Shown in pieces: positions 1 to 7,985 of a DNA stretch of 42,246 bases (positions are counted from its first letter, which is position 1; each line of letters begins with the position of its first letter). This DNA comes from Bacteroidota bacterium (GTDB lineage: Bacteria > Bacteroidota > Bacteroidia > Bacteroidales > FEN-979): positions 1 through 42,246 of the forward strand of contig JAPLDJ010000026.1 in assembly GCA_026391805.1 (NCBI GenBank), given 5' to 3'. The translations under genes were made by a program, and so were the position numbers. Below the pieces are notes generated by a model. That model searched no databases and was not told the DNA's origin. It was given only the letters and a program-made list of their open reading frames with translations.

Positions 1-18
1 ATAAAATCTATGAAAATG

Positions 19-134
19 GGTGGTCAATTTGCTCCGGAAACGGGGTGGTCAGTTTGCTCCGGAAAACAACTAAAAAGTGACCTGTTTAGAGGTGGTCAAT
101 TTGCTCCGGAATCAGGTGGTCAATTTGACCGGAT
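19..134. repeat. Repeated IS21-like end sequences (four copies)
   Basis: Four copies of a roughly 20-bp word beginning GGTGGTCAATTTG start at 19, 44, 91 and 115. The first three continue GCTCCGGAA. The fourth changes to GACCGG, which makes a near-palindrome GGTCAA-T-TTGACC. Multiple repeated end sequences like this are characteristic of IS21-family insertion sequences. No istA or istB gene is in the window, so the body of the element would lie to the left. The likely junction is near 140, where recombinase-like coding sequence begins. The family assignment rests on recalled similarity, not on a search. Confidence 0.55.
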
Positions 135-136
135 TC

Positions 137-527
137 TCCAAACAGGCATCGTATAAGAAAAAACTTACCGAAAAAGAGAAGGAACGTGAAGTGTTAGATG
201 AAAGGTTCGCATTTGGGAAAATCAATGAGGAAATGTACAATCGGTTCCTCTCTAAAATTAACTCAGAGATCATCGCTTTGCGAGAAAATAACGACCTACC
301 ACTATTCGAAATATCTAACCGCAAAAACCATCAAAAAAAGGCATTGCATTTAGTCCAGAATGTTAGTAAATACTGGATAAATGGTGATATTGAAGAGAAG
401 AGAAGTGTTCAAAAATTGGTGTTTCCCAATGGATTTTTAGTTGATCCAGTAAAACGGGAATATCTAACCCCGGAAGTGAATTGTTTATTTAAGCTATCTA
501 AAGGTATATCAAGGCGTTCCGGTGGGC
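137..527 (+). pseudogene. Large serine recombinase, C-terminal remnant
   Basis: This open frame encodes a lysine- and glutamate-rich coiled-coil stretch (LTEKEKEREVLDERFAFGKI) followed by QKLVFPNGF and a TPEVNCLF segment. That pattern matches the C-terminal end of Bacteroidota site-specific serine recombinases. The resolvase catalytic domain, the recombinase domain and most of the zinc-ribbon region are missing, and the 5' side abuts the IS21-like repeats, so insertion probably truncated the gene. No natural stop is seen: the frame runs on through the tRNA-Leu terminator and antisense through the tRNA to a TGA at 670. The translated tail after about 527 is not real protein. Facing the 3' end of a tRNA gene fits the integrase end of an element inserted there. 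Confidence 0.65.
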
Positions 528-529
528 AT

Positions 530-564
530 AAAAAAAGATTCCCCGCTGAAAATAGCGAGGAATC
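530..564 (-). terminator. Rho-independent terminator of tRNA-Leu
   Basis: On the minus strand, GGATTCCTCGCT pairs with AGCGGGGAATC around a short TTTTC-containing loop, with one mismatch, and is followed by seven T. It starts 8 nt beyond the tRNA 3' end. Confidence 0.8.
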
Positions 565-572
565 CGATTCAG

Positions 573-656
573 TACCCGGAGCCGGAATCGAACCGGCACG
601 AGATTACTCTCATTGGTTTTTGAGACCAACGCGTCTACCTGTTCCGCCATCCGGGC
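573..656 (-). tRNA. tRNA-Leu (CAA)
   Basis: The minus strand folds as a class II tRNA of 84 nt. The acceptor arm is GCCCGGA paired with TCCGGGT, ending in a G-U pair, with discriminator A. The anticodon stem TTGGT/ACCAA encloses the loop CTCAAAA, giving anticodon CAA. A long variable arm and a GGTTCGAATCC T-arm are visible. CCA is not encoded. The gene lies convergent to the serine recombinase remnant, so it may be the attachment site of that element. Confidence 0.93.
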
Positions 657-708
657 ATTTGGTCAGCTGATGAGCTGAAGAGTTGGCGAGATGGTGAGTT
701 ATTGAGGG

Positions 709-716
709 CAAAAATA
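709..716 (-). promoter_or_regulatory. -7 box of tRNA-Leu promoter
   Basis: CAAAAATA on the plus strand reads TATTTTTG on the minus strand, a match to the Bacteroidota TAnnTTTG -7 box, 52 nt upstream of tRNA-Leu. No convincing TTG -33 element is present. Confidence 0.45.
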
Positions 717-905
717 GTAAATTTCTTGTAAACAGAGGATGGAAGATGGAGAATGGAGGATGGAATGTACCTATTCTCCCGTTCTCCTTCAGGAGAGCCT
801 GCCTGCCGCAGGCAGGGATTACACAGAATCCATTTTCCATTCTCTATCCTCTATTCTCTATCCTCGGTTTTCAGACCTCTGCCTTCCGACCTCTGACCTC
901 ATAAA
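717..905. repeat. Low-complexity word repeats between tRNA-Leu and prs
   Basis: No gene is seen here. From about 735 the DNA consists of imperfect 7-bp words such as GGATGGA and GGAGAAT. A 19-bp CCTGCCTGCC-GCAGGCAGG palindrome copy lies at 798-816. From 870 there are CCTCTGACCTC-type words. The same families recur at 3730-3845, 4117-4148 and 24200-24227. Confidence 0.7.
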
Positions 906-967
906 GTAATTTGGATAATTGTCAGCTAAGAAGTAACTTCGCGGCGAACCTCCTAACCTTTCCCGGT

Positions 968-1906
968 ATGCCCAACACAGTAAAAATTTTCTCCGGCAGG
1001 GCCACACAGTACCTTGCAGAGAAGATCGCCCAGAGTTATGGCACCAAGCTCGGAACCGTTGATGTTATTGATTTCTGCGACGGTGAATTCCAGCCATCTT
1101 TTGAAGAGAACATCCGGGGAAATGACATTTTTATTGTCCAGTCGACTTTTGCACCCGCGAGCAACCTGCTCGAGCTGCTGATGCTGATCGACGCCGCACG
1201 CAGGGCTTCGGCACGTAACATCATCGCGGTGATCCCCTACTTCGGCTTTGCCCGGCAGGACCGCAAGGACAAACCCCGTGTCTCCATCGCTGCAAAACTG
1301 ATGGCTAACCTGCTGTCGACCGCAGGCGTTCAGCGCATCATCACCATCGACCTTCATGCCGACCAGATCCAGGGATTCTTCGACGTCCCGGTCGATCACC
1401 TCTTTGCCTCGTCGATCTTCGTCCCCTACCTGAAAAAACTGGAACTACCGAACATGACGATGGCTTCTCCCGATACCGGTGGAACCCGCAGGGTGGCAAC
1501 ATACGCCAAATTTCTCGGCACTGACTTCGTGATCTGCTACAAGCAGCGCAGCAAGCCCAATGAGATCGGGAAAATGGCGCTCGTGGGAGAGGTCAAAGGC
1601 AGGGATGTGGTTTTGGTTGATGATATCGTGGATACCGCCGGCACGCTCTCAAAAGCAGCCGAGGTGATCATGGAGAACGGCGCCAACAGCGTGCGTGCCA
1701 TGTGCACCCACCCGCTCTTCTCCAACAATGCCATTGAACGGATCGAAAAATCTCCGCTTGTTGAAATGGTGGTGGCGGATACCATCCCGCTGAAGAAAGA
1801 AAGCAAAAAGGTGAAGGTGCTCTCCACCGCAAACCTTTTCGCTGAGGTGATCAAACGCGTGGAAAGCCACGAGTCGATCAGTTCGCTGTTCAGGTTCGAG
1901 GAGTAA
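968..1906 (+). CDS. prs: Ribose-phosphate pyrophosphokinase
   Basis: Makes PRPP from ribose 5-phosphate and ATP in the cytoplasm, feeding nucleotide, histidine and tryptophan synthesis. The protein has 312 residues, normal for a class I enzyme. Visible landmarks are the flexible catalytic loop FARQDRKDKPR, the DLHADQIQGFF metal/ATP region and the PRPP-binding loop VVLVDDIVDTAGTL. The start was placed at ATG 968 because MPNTVKIFSG matches the family N-terminus; an in-frame upstream start at 911 would add 19 unconserved residues. It is followed by rplY and pth, an order common in the phylum, although rplY has its own promoter. No clear promoter was found for prs itself. Confidence 0.95.
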   Translation: MPNTVKIFSGRATQYLAEKIAQSYGTKLGTVDVIDFCDGEFQPSFEENIRGNDIFIVQSTFAPASNLLELLMLIDAARRASARNIIAVIPYFGFARQDRKDKPRVSIAAKLMANLLSTAGVQRIITIDLHADQIQGFFDVPVDHLFASSIFVPYLKKLELPNMTMASPDTGGTRRVATYAKFLGTDFVICYKQRSKPNEIGKMALVGEVKGRDVVLVDDIVDTAGTLSKAAEVIMENGANSVRAMCTHPLFSNNAIERIEKSPLVEMVVADTIPLKKESKKVKVLSTANLFAEVIKRVESHESISSLFRFEE

Positions 1907-2121
1907 ATAGCGAGATAGCGAAATGGCGAAATAGCGAAAATTTTAATTCCTGCATTCCCGCATACCTGCATTCAGCATTCCCGCATTGTTTCGTAAGAAA
2001 ATATTTCTACCTTTGCAGCCCCGAAAAAAATAGCGAAAGGCGAAAAGCGAAATAACGAAAATTGGGGGAGAAGTCGATTTGTGGCCTTTGTGGTGAATAA
2101 CAAATAGCGAACAGCGAAATT
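1902..2121. repeat. AATAGCGA word arrays upstream of rplY
   Basis: Imperfect tandem 8-bp words of the type AATAGCGA occur at about 1904-1939, 2028-2062 and 2102-2120. They overlap the prs stop and surround the rplY promoter. The same words recur at 2851-2887, and at 38915-38940 and 40736-40790 beside the tRNA-Phe repeats. Confidence 0.75.
1986..2015 (+). promoter_or_regulatory. rplY promoter
   Basis: TTG at 1986-1988, 19 nt, then TACCTTTG at 2008-2015: a textbook Bacteroidota housekeeping promoter. It implies a leader of about 130 nt before the rplY ATG at 2153. Confidence 0.75.
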
Positions 2122-2152
2122 AGTTTCAATTATCAACCATTAATTAACAAAC

Positions 2153-2791
2153 ATGAAAACAGTATCATTGAGCGGTTCTCTGAGAGAGAACGTAGGGAAA
2201 AAAGATGCTAAAAAACACCGCAAGGAGGGAAACATCCCCTGCGTGATGTATGGCGGAAAAGAGCAGGTTCACTTCGTTGCAAGCGACAAAGCCTTCCGTA
2301 AACTGATCTTTACCCCCGAGGTTTATATCTTTAACCTCGACATTGCAGGAAAAACCTACAATACAGTTATCCAGGATGTACAGTACCATCCGGTTACTGA
2401 CAACATCCTGCACATTGATTTCCTGGAAGTACACCCGGAAAAACCTGTTCACATCAGCGTGCCGGTTAAACTCACCGGAACAGCTCCTGGTGTGCTGAAG
2501 GGCGGAAAACTGATCCTGAAGACACGCAAACTGAAGATCGCCGCACTGCTGCAACACCTGCCCGACGACATTACCGTTTCCATCGATCCCCTTGACATCG
2601 GGGATTCGGTCAAGGTAAAGGACCTGACCATCGAAAACATCACCCTGATGGATTCACCCAATACCGTCATCGTAGGCGTTCGTACGGCCCGCGTGCTGGT
2701 TGAGGAAGCTCCTGGTGCTGAAGGCGCTCCCGCCGAAGGTGCAGCAGCTGCTGAAGGCGCTGAAAAAGGAAAAGAAGAAGAGAAGAAGTAA
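2153..2791 (+). CDS. rplY: 50S ribosomal protein L25 / general stress protein Ctc
   Basis: Binds 5S rRNA in the large ribosomal subunit. The 212-residue protein is the long, two-domain CTC/TL5 form. An N-terminal L25 domain (about residues 1-90, with DAKKHRKEGNIPCVMYGG) is followed by a beta domain (about 95-185, with VPVKLTGTAPGVLKGG). It ends in an Ala/Glu/Gly-rich, charged tail of about 30 residues that is probably disordered. It has its own promoter at 1986-2015 and a strong terminator right after the stop, so it can be transcribed as a single gene although it sits in the usual prs-rplY-pth order. Confidence 0.95.
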   Translation: MKTVSLSGSLRENVGKKDAKKHRKEGNIPCVMYGGKEQVHFVASDKAFRKLIFTPEVYIFNLDIAGKTYNTVIQDVQYHPVTDNILHIDFLEVHPEKPVHISVPVKLTGTAPGVLKGGKLILKTRKLKIAALLQHLPDDITVSIDPLDIGDSVKVKDLTIENITLMDSPNTVIVGVRTARVLVEEAPGAEGAPAEGAAAAEGAEKGKEEEKK

Positions 2792-2813
2792 TATTTTCTT
2801 GTTTCATTGCAGG

Positions 2814-2850
2814 GAAGGTGTAGGGTTGCTAACTTTACACCTTCTTTTTT
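2814..2850 (+). terminator. Rho-independent terminator of rplY
   Basis: A perfect 9-bp stem, GAAGGTGTA (2814-2822) with TACACCTTC (2836-2844), is followed by six T. It lies 22 nt after the rplY stop. Confidence 0.88.
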
Positions 2851-3147
2851 AAATAGCGAAATAGCGAAATAGCGAGATAGCGAAATTTTAGAAAGGGTCT
2901 AATAATTTTCTGTGACAAATCTGTGTTATCTGTGTAAATCCCTGCCTGCCGGCAGGCAGGTGTGGTGAAACATTTATTACACGAAGGTTCACGAAGAATA
3001 CACGAAGAAGGTTGCTTCGCGGAGTTTATCCCGCTTTTGCGGGGCTCGCAATGACAAGTTGGTAGTATTTATGAAGGAGATTGCTTCGTCCCCTGAGTAC
3101 TCGGGGTCCTCGCAATAAAAAAAATTGTAAACCGTAAATCGTAAATC
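2851..3147. repeat. Stack of five repeat families upstream of pth
   Basis: No gene is present. In order: AATAGCGA 8-bp words (2851-2887); the 20-bp palindrome built from CCTGCC and GGCAGG words (2941-2960); three CACGAA boxes at 2980, 2990 and 3001; two direct copies of a REP-like hairpin with TTGCTTCG at one end and CTCGCAAT at the other (3011-3052 and 3081-3116); and 7-bp GTAAATC words (3127-3147) that end just before the pth start. Confidence 0.75.
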
Positions 3148-3150
3148 GCA

Positions 3151-3717
3151 GTGAAGTACCTGATCGTCGGCCTCGGTAACATTGGTGATGAATACGCCAA
3201 CACACGCCACAACATCGGTTTCGTGGTGGCGGATGCATTTGCCTTCGACCGGAAAGCGGTCTTTGAAAGCGCGCGGTATGCTTCCGTTGCCAGGGCATCG
3301 GTGAAGGGGAGGGGTTTTGTGATTATCAAACCGACCACCTTCATGAACCTGAGCGGGAAAGCGGTGAGGTACTGGATGACAAAGGAGGACATCCTGCCGG
3401 AAAACATCCTGGTGATCGTGGATGATCTTGCTTTGCCTTTGGGTTCACTGAGGCTGCGAAAGAAAGGCAGCGACGGCGGCCACAACGGGCTGATCAGCAT
3501 CATTGAGGAGACCGGCACCAGCGATTTTGCAAGGCTGCGGATCGGGATCGGGAGTGATTTTGCGAAAGGGTACCAGGTGGATTATGTGCTGAGCCGGTGG
3601 ACGAAGGAGGAGGAACAGACTTTACTGCCGAAGATTGCGACAGCCGTGGATATTATCAAGAATTTTGCTTTTGTGGGAATCGACAGAACAATGAATTTGT
3701 TCAATAAGAACGAATAG
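3151..3717 (+). CDS. pth: Peptidyl-tRNA hydrolase
   Basis: Cleaves peptidyl-tRNA released from stalled ribosomes to recycle tRNA; cytoplasmic. The 188-residue length is typical. Visible signatures are the N-terminal LIVGLGNIGDEYANTRHNIG with the catalytic His, KPTTFMNLSG, the VDDLALPLG aspartate segment and GSDGGHNGL. The start is GTG at 3151, directly after 7-bp GTAAATC words; no in-frame ATG fits the family N-terminus. The upstream terminator and about 300 bp of repeats make co-transcription with rplY unlikely, but no promoter was recognised. Confidence 0.95.
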   Translation: MKYLIVGLGNIGDEYANTRHNIGFVVADAFAFDRKAVFESARYASVARASVKGRGFVIIKPTTFMNLSGKAVRYWMTKEDILPENILVIVDDLALPLGSLRLRKKGSDGGHNGLISIIEETGTSDFARLRIGIGSDFAKGYQVDYVLSRWTKEEEQTLLPKIATAVDIIKNFAFVGIDRTMNLFNKNE

Positions 3718-3729
3718 TAATTCACCACA

Positions 3730-3843
3730 CCTGCCTGCCGGCAGGCAGGGATTTTCACAGATTACACAGAAATTTTTCCATCCTCCATCCTCGGTTCTCA
3801 GACCTCCGCCCTCTGACCTCTGACTTCAGACCTCCGACCTCTG
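3730..3843. repeat. Palindrome and CTCTGACCT-type words between pth and the DUF218 gene
   Basis: The 20-bp CCTGCC/GGCAGG palindrome is at 3730-3749. It is followed by CCATCCT words (3776-3792) and repeated ACCTCYG words (3797-3845) that run up to the stop of the minus-strand gene. Confidence 0.7.
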
Positions 3844-4581
3844 TCAGATCCATCCTTTCAGTTTGTAGTAAACCACCGCAAGCCATTCCCGGATGACCAG
3901 CTGTTCGTAGTGAAGCTGTGTCCAGAACTGGTAACGGATGGTGATGTTCTTCCCGATCGGGGGCATCCATCTCCGTCCGCCGAGCATCCGGTCGTTGAAG
4001 GTGATGTCGGATTCAATGGCTGATTCAAAGGCCGGCAACCCGTCAACACGTCTGAACCCTGCCTTTTTGAACGTCAGCACGGCACGGTAGAGGTGTTCGG
4101 GGGATGTGACGATAAGGATGCTGGATGCTGGATGCTGGATGCTGGATGTGTGGGAGTGGGTTGTGGAATAGAAATCTGCAATTAATTTTTTAACGTTAAT
4201 AGCTTGAGCGCGAGTATTGGTCCCTGAATCTTCCAGCAGGATACGGTCTCCGGCGATGCCGCGGAGGATCAGTTCCTTCTTCATTCCATTGATGGAGCTG
4301 AGGCTGTCTTTTATATCTCCGGGAAGTGCAATGATCACCTTTGCGCGGGTAAAATGATTCGCCGCCTTCGCCGCATACCAGCAACGGATGAGTCCCGACT
4401 CGCTGGGCATCCCGCCGCCGCCAAGGAGAATGATCGCATCGGGGGGGCGGTGAATACCAGCATGCTTTGTGCTCATGTTATACCATGTCCAGAAGGGAGC
4501 GGAGGTGAGGCTAAGAAGAATAAGGATGATGAAAAGACATCCGAGGGATACGAAGGTGTATTTCAGGATGCGCAGGATCAT
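3844..4581 (-). CDS. YdcF/SanA family protein (DUF218), membrane-anchored
   Basis: The 245-residue protein has one N-terminal membrane helix (about residues 8-28) and then a DUF218 fold: DAIILLGGG near 48, an Asn/Arg-rich middle (EDSGTNTRAQA) and LIVTSPEHLYRA near 155. DUF218 proteins (YdcF, SanA, ElyC) are tied to envelope integrity; the substrate is unknown. The first 4 bases overlap the glmS stop (ATGA), so the two are translationally coupled and the gene probably acts in cell-envelope or peptidoglycan synthesis. Oddity: residues about 145-153 (SSIQHPASS) are encoded by a GGATGCT tandem repeat of a family that is otherwise mostly intergenic, suggesting in-frame repeat insertion. Confidence 0.85.
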   Translation of the reverse strand: MILRILKYTFVSLGCLFIILILLSLTSAPFWTWYNMSTKHAGIHRPPDAIILLGGGGMPSESGLIRCWYAAKAANHFTRAKVIIALPGDIKDSLSSINGMKKELILRGIAGDRILLEDSGTNTRAQAINVKKLIADFYSTTHSHTSSIQHPASSILIVTSPEHLYRAVLTFKKAGFRRVDGLPAFESAIESDITFNDRMLGGRRWMPPIGKNITIRYQFWTQLHYEQLVIREWLAVVYYKLKGWI

Positions 4582-6416
4582 TCCACCGTAACGGATTTGG
4601 CAAGGTTACGGGGCTGGTCGACGTTGCATCTCCGCATCACGGCGATGTGATAGGAGAGGAGCTGCAACGGAATAGTAGCGATCAGCGGAACCAGGAATTC
4701 TTCGGTTTCAGGGATCTCGATAAAGTGGTCAGCCAGTTTCTTGACGGCTTCGTCGCCTTCGTTGATGATGGCGATGATCTTTCCTTTGCGTGCACGTACT
4801 TCCTGGATGTTGCTGATGACCTTCTCGTAGGTTCCCCTTCTGGTGGCGATCACCACGACCGGCATCTGGGCGTCGATCAGGGCAATGGGGCCATGCTTCA
4901 TTTCGGCGGCAGGATAGCCTTCGGCATGGATGTAAGAGATCTCCTTCAGCTTCAGGGCGCCTTCAAGGGCAACCGGGAAGTTGTACCCGCGCCCAAGGTA
5001 GATGAAATTCCGGACGTCTTTATAAATTTTGGCGATGGCTTTGACCTCGTCATTCTTTTTCAGCGTAAGCTCCACCTTTTCGGGAATGGTTTCCAGTTCG
5101 GAGAGGATCTGGAAAAACCGCGACTGTGTGATGGTCCCTTTTTTCATGGCGATCTTGAGCGCCATCAGGGTCAGGACGATGACCTGGGCGGTGAAGGCTT
5201 TTGTTGATGCAACACCGATCTCGGGACCTGCATGGGTAAAAATGCCTGCGTGGGTTGCCCTGGCGATCGACGAGCCGACAACATTGCATATGCCCAGTAC
5301 CGTGGCGCCTTTTGATTTGGCAAGTTCGATGGCCGCCAGCGTATCGGCGGTTTCGCCCGACTGCGAAATGGCGATCACAATGTCTTCTTCACTGATGATC
5401 GGGTTCCGGTAACGGAATTCGGATGAATACTCCACCTCCACGGGGATCCTGGCAAGATCTTCGAGCAGGTATTCTCCGACCAGCCCGGCATGCCATGATG
5501 TGCCGCAGGCAGTAATGATGATCCTCCTGGCGTTGATCAGCTTCTGTTCATATTCGCGGATCCCGCCCAGGGAGATGATCCCCTGCTCGAGATGCAGCCG
5601 TCCGCGCATACTGTCGCGGATCGAGCGGGGTTGCTCATAGATCTCCTTCAGCATGAAATGATCAAACCCCCCTTTTTCAAGGGAGGTGAGGCTGAGCTCA
5701 AGCTTCTGGATGTAAGGTGTCGTGGTCTTATTCCTTATGGTCTTGATTATCAATTCCTTGTTACGTTCAATGATGGCGATCTCCTCATCGTTCATGAATA
5801 CTACATTGTTGGTATATTCCACGATGGGGGTTGCATCGGACGCAACGAAAAATTCATCTTTGCCGATGCCGATCACCATCGGGCTGCCTTTGCGTGCGGC
5901 AATGATCATATCAGGGTTCTCCTTCGACAGCACCACGATCGCATAGGCGCCGATCACCTGGTTCAAGGCGATCCTGACGGCTTCCTCGAGTTCGACCTTT
6001 TCATTTTCCTTAATGTCCTCAATAAGATGGATCAGTACTTCGGTATCGGTTTCACTGGTAAAAACGTAGCCGCGGTTGATCAGCTCGCTGCGCAGTGTCC
6101 CGTAATTCTCGATGATGCCGTTGTGGATGATTGCAAGGGATTTATTCATGGAATAGTGCGGATGGGCATTCACCTGGTTCGGCTCGCCATGGGTGGCCCA
6201 GCGTGTATGAGCCATGCCAATGGTACCGGATGTATCCTGCCCGTCGATGAAAAGTTCAAGTTCAGAAACTTTTCCCTTGCATTTATAGATCTGCAGTTCA
6301 TCGTGCAGGAGGCAAACGCCTGCGCTGTCGTATCCACGGTATTCGAGCCGGTGCAAACCTTTGATCAGGATCGGATAAGCTTCACGAGGGCCGATATAGG
6401 CTACAATTCCACACAT
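4578..6416 (-). CDS. glmS: Glutamine-fructose-6-phosphate aminotransferase (isomerizing)
   Basis: Makes glucosamine 6-phosphate from fructose 6-phosphate and glutamine, the first committed step to UDP-GlcNAc for peptidoglycan and lipid A. The 612-residue length is standard. The N-terminal class II glutamine amidotransferase domain starts MCGIVAYIG, with Cys2 as nucleophile, and shows GYDSAG and HTRWATHG. Two SIS sugar-isomerase domains follow, with ACGTSWHAG and SQSGETADT. The C-terminus LAKSVTVE is the conserved tail. A canonical promoter lies 21 nt upstream. No glmS ribozyme-like leader is possible in so short a 5' region. Confidence 0.97.
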   Translation of the reverse strand: MCGIVAYIGPREAYPILIKGLHRLEYRGYDSAGVCLLHDELQIYKCKGKVSELELFIDGQDTSGTIGMAHTRWATHGEPNQVNAHPHYSMNKSLAIIHNGIIENYGTLRSELINRGYVFTSETDTEVLIHLIEDIKENEKVELEEAVRIALNQVIGAYAIVVLSKENPDMIIAARKGSPMVIGIGKDEFFVASDATPIVEYTNNVVFMNDEEIAIIERNKELIIKTIRNKTTTPYIQKLELSLTSLEKGGFDHFMLKEIYEQPRSIRDSMRGRLHLEQGIISLGGIREYEQKLINARRIIITACGTSWHAGLVGEYLLEDLARIPVEVEYSSEFRYRNPIISEEDIVIAISQSGETADTLAAIELAKSKGATVLGICNVVGSSIARATHAGIFTHAGPEIGVASTKAFTAQVIVLTLMALKIAMKKGTITQSRFFQILSELETIPEKVELTLKKNDEVKAIAKIYKDVRNFIYLGRGYNFPVALEGALKLKEISYIHAEGYPAAEMKHGPIALIDAQMPVVVIATRRGTYEKVISNIQEVRARKGKIIAIINEGDEAVKKLADHFIEIPETEEFLVPLIATIPLQLLSYHIAVMRRCNVDQPRNLAKSVTVE

Positions 6417-6436
6417 AATAAAATTTTAAGAGGAAC

Positions 6437-6467
6437 AAAGATACCGGATTTTAACAGATAATCAAAA
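6437..6467 (-). promoter_or_regulatory. glmS promoter
   Basis: On the minus strand, TTTG (6464-6467), 19 nt, then TATCTTTG (6437-6444). The expected transcript leader is under 20 nt. Confidence 0.75.
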
Positions 6468-6488
6468 TAGATGAATAGGCTTTTTAAT

Positions 6489-6595
6489 GAACTCACCCCC
6501 TGCCCCGATAAATCGGGTCTTGAGGCTGATCAATAAGTTAAAATCTGCGAGAAAAAAATGAACTTTTTAGTCAACCCCATCGAGGGTGTGAGTTT
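6489..6595. repeat. Inverted repeat around the DUF4270 gene end
   Basis: AACTCACCCCCTG (6489-6501) is repeated inverted and imperfectly as GAGGGTGTGAGTT (6583-6595). A CCCGAT-AA-ATCGGG hairpin lies inside the left arm side. The minus-strand word GGGGTTGACTAAAAAG near 6563-6578 resembles GGGGTTGACTATAAAG at 25670-25685, so this is probably a dispersed element. No gene is seen. Confidence 0.45.
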
Positions 6596-6611
6596 TTATC
6601 TTTTCCCTGTC

Positions 6612-7958
6612 TCAGTGAAGCTTTGTATAGATCACTTCCAGTTTGATACGGTCGGATGAGAGGCCCGGAAGCGTTGGATTTGTCCCGGTGATGGTAATAC
6701 GGTTTGGCACCAGGATATTGACGGAAGGATCGTTGGCCATCAGGAAGAGGTCATAATTTGTCCCTTTGCCATCGATGATCGCTTGCATATGACGGGTTAT
6801 CCTGAAAATGTAAGTACGGGAATAAGGGTTGTAAGCGCCTCCGAAATAGCTGGTCCCTTCATTTTCATCGATGAGAAAACCAACATGCCCGGCTGTATCG
6901 ACAGCCACAAGGGTTAAGCTGGGAGGAGGTGCGAATGTGGTATCCGTTTGGGCGTTTTTAATGGTCAGGATCGCGCTGTTGATGGCGACTTTTCCTGAAT
7001 TGCCAAAAGCAGCGAGGTAGGGCAGCCGGAGGCGGATTCTCATACCGCCCAGTCCCTGGACGTAAAGAGTTGATTTTCCCAGTGTGGTGTCTTTCTGGAT
7101 CACCTGCCGCTTAAGATCCGGTTCTGCATCCCGGTACTGGTTATGGTCGAAATGGGAGAACCTGGCACACAAAGTATTCCCGACAAAGTCAAAATGAAGC
7201 GAATCCTCGGTGTCATTATGAAAGTACATCACGATCTTTGAAGGTGAGCTTGTGGGATCGTATGACATCAGCGCCCCTCCGGAAGGGGCTTTCGCAGAAC
7301 TGATGTACAATCCCTTCATGAAACCAATGAAATCAGCACTTGTGGACAGCGCACTTGACGGGGCATAGAGCAGCTTGTTCCCGAAATAGTTTGTCAGCGT
7401 TGAAAGGTTGATCCGGATGTGCGGTACTGTTTTGACCCCGCCGATGGTCAGACTGTCATAGCGTGCAGGTTTAAAGGAATAGTCGGCAAGCGGGATCCCT
7501 GAGGTCTGAACGGTATGATTTGAATAATAGATGCTGTCTGTATAGATATCATCGTTCAGTTCATAAACTTTCAGCGACTGGATTGAATTTGTATCACCAT
7601 AGAACGTTCCGTAGGGGATCAACAGAACGACGGAATCAAGTTTCGGGTTTGTGCCAAAATCAGGCGATTCGGCAGAAAGCCTGTATTGCATGTAGGTTCC
7701 CGCCGTTGTTGAGCCGAACACAGGATCCATCAGCGAACCGATCATACTGAGCGTGGTCTCATCCGTCCGTACCGAATCCTGTAATACCGAATAGGCTACC
7801 AGTGTGGCCGTATCGGTAGTTTTAATGTTCAGTGTGTCTTTCGCAGGAAGCAGGTCAAGGCCGACCGGGATCGGGTCTTTCTTGCATGCAAATAAAAAGG
7901 TAATAAGAAAAATAAGCAGAACAGGAGCAGGAAGATTGCGGAGATATTTCGAGTTCAA
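6612..7958 (-). CDS. DUF4270 family lipoprotein
   Basis: The 448-residue protein has a lipoprotein signal peptide with lipobox LFAC at about residues 22-25. The mature part contains the DUF4270 pattern: PIPVGLDLLP, then TLVAYSVLQDSVRTD and SLMDPVFGSTTAGTY. The rest is beta-rich and is expected in the outer membrane or facing the periplasm. Function is unknown. Genes of this family often sit beside the short glycogen-synthase-like gene and glmS in Bacteroidota, as here. It starts 27 nt after the upstream gene with no promoter between, so the two are probably co-transcribed. Confidence 0.85.
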   Translation of the reverse strand: MNSKYLRNLPAPVLLIFLITFLFACKKDPIPVGLDLLPAKDTLNIKTTDTATLVAYSVLQDSVRTDETTLSMIGSLMDPVFGSTTAGTYMQYRLSAESPDFGTNPKLDSVVLLIPYGTFYGDTNSIQSLKVYELNDDIYTDSIYYSNHTVQTSGIPLADYSFKPARYDSLTIGGVKTVPHIRINLSTLTNYFGNKLLYAPSSALSTSADFIGFMKGLYISSAKAPSGGALMSYDPTSSPSKIVMYFHNDTEDSLHFDFVGNTLCARFSHFDHNQYRDAEPDLKRQVIQKDTTLGKSTLYVQGLGGMRIRLRLPYLAAFGNSGKVAINSAILTIKNAQTDTTFAPPPSLTLVAVDTAGHVGFLIDENEGTSYFGGAYNPYSRTYIFRITRHMQAIIDGKGTNYDLFLMANDPSVNILVPNRITITGTNPTLPGLSSDRIKLEVIYTKLH

Positions 7959-7985
7959 AGGAGCCAGATTTAGAATGTTCCGTGA

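Noticed and set aside
527-670. Protein tail with VPGAGIEPAR after the recombinase remnant
   Set aside because: This is antisense translation of tRNA-Leu and its terminator, a common source of false protein ends.
911-967. Upstream start for prs adding 19 residues
   Set aside because: The added residues are not part of the conserved N-terminus, which begins MPNTVKIFSG.
5592-6461. 289-codon open frame antisense to glmS
   Set aside because: It shadows the conserved glmS coding sequence and shows no protein-family signature.
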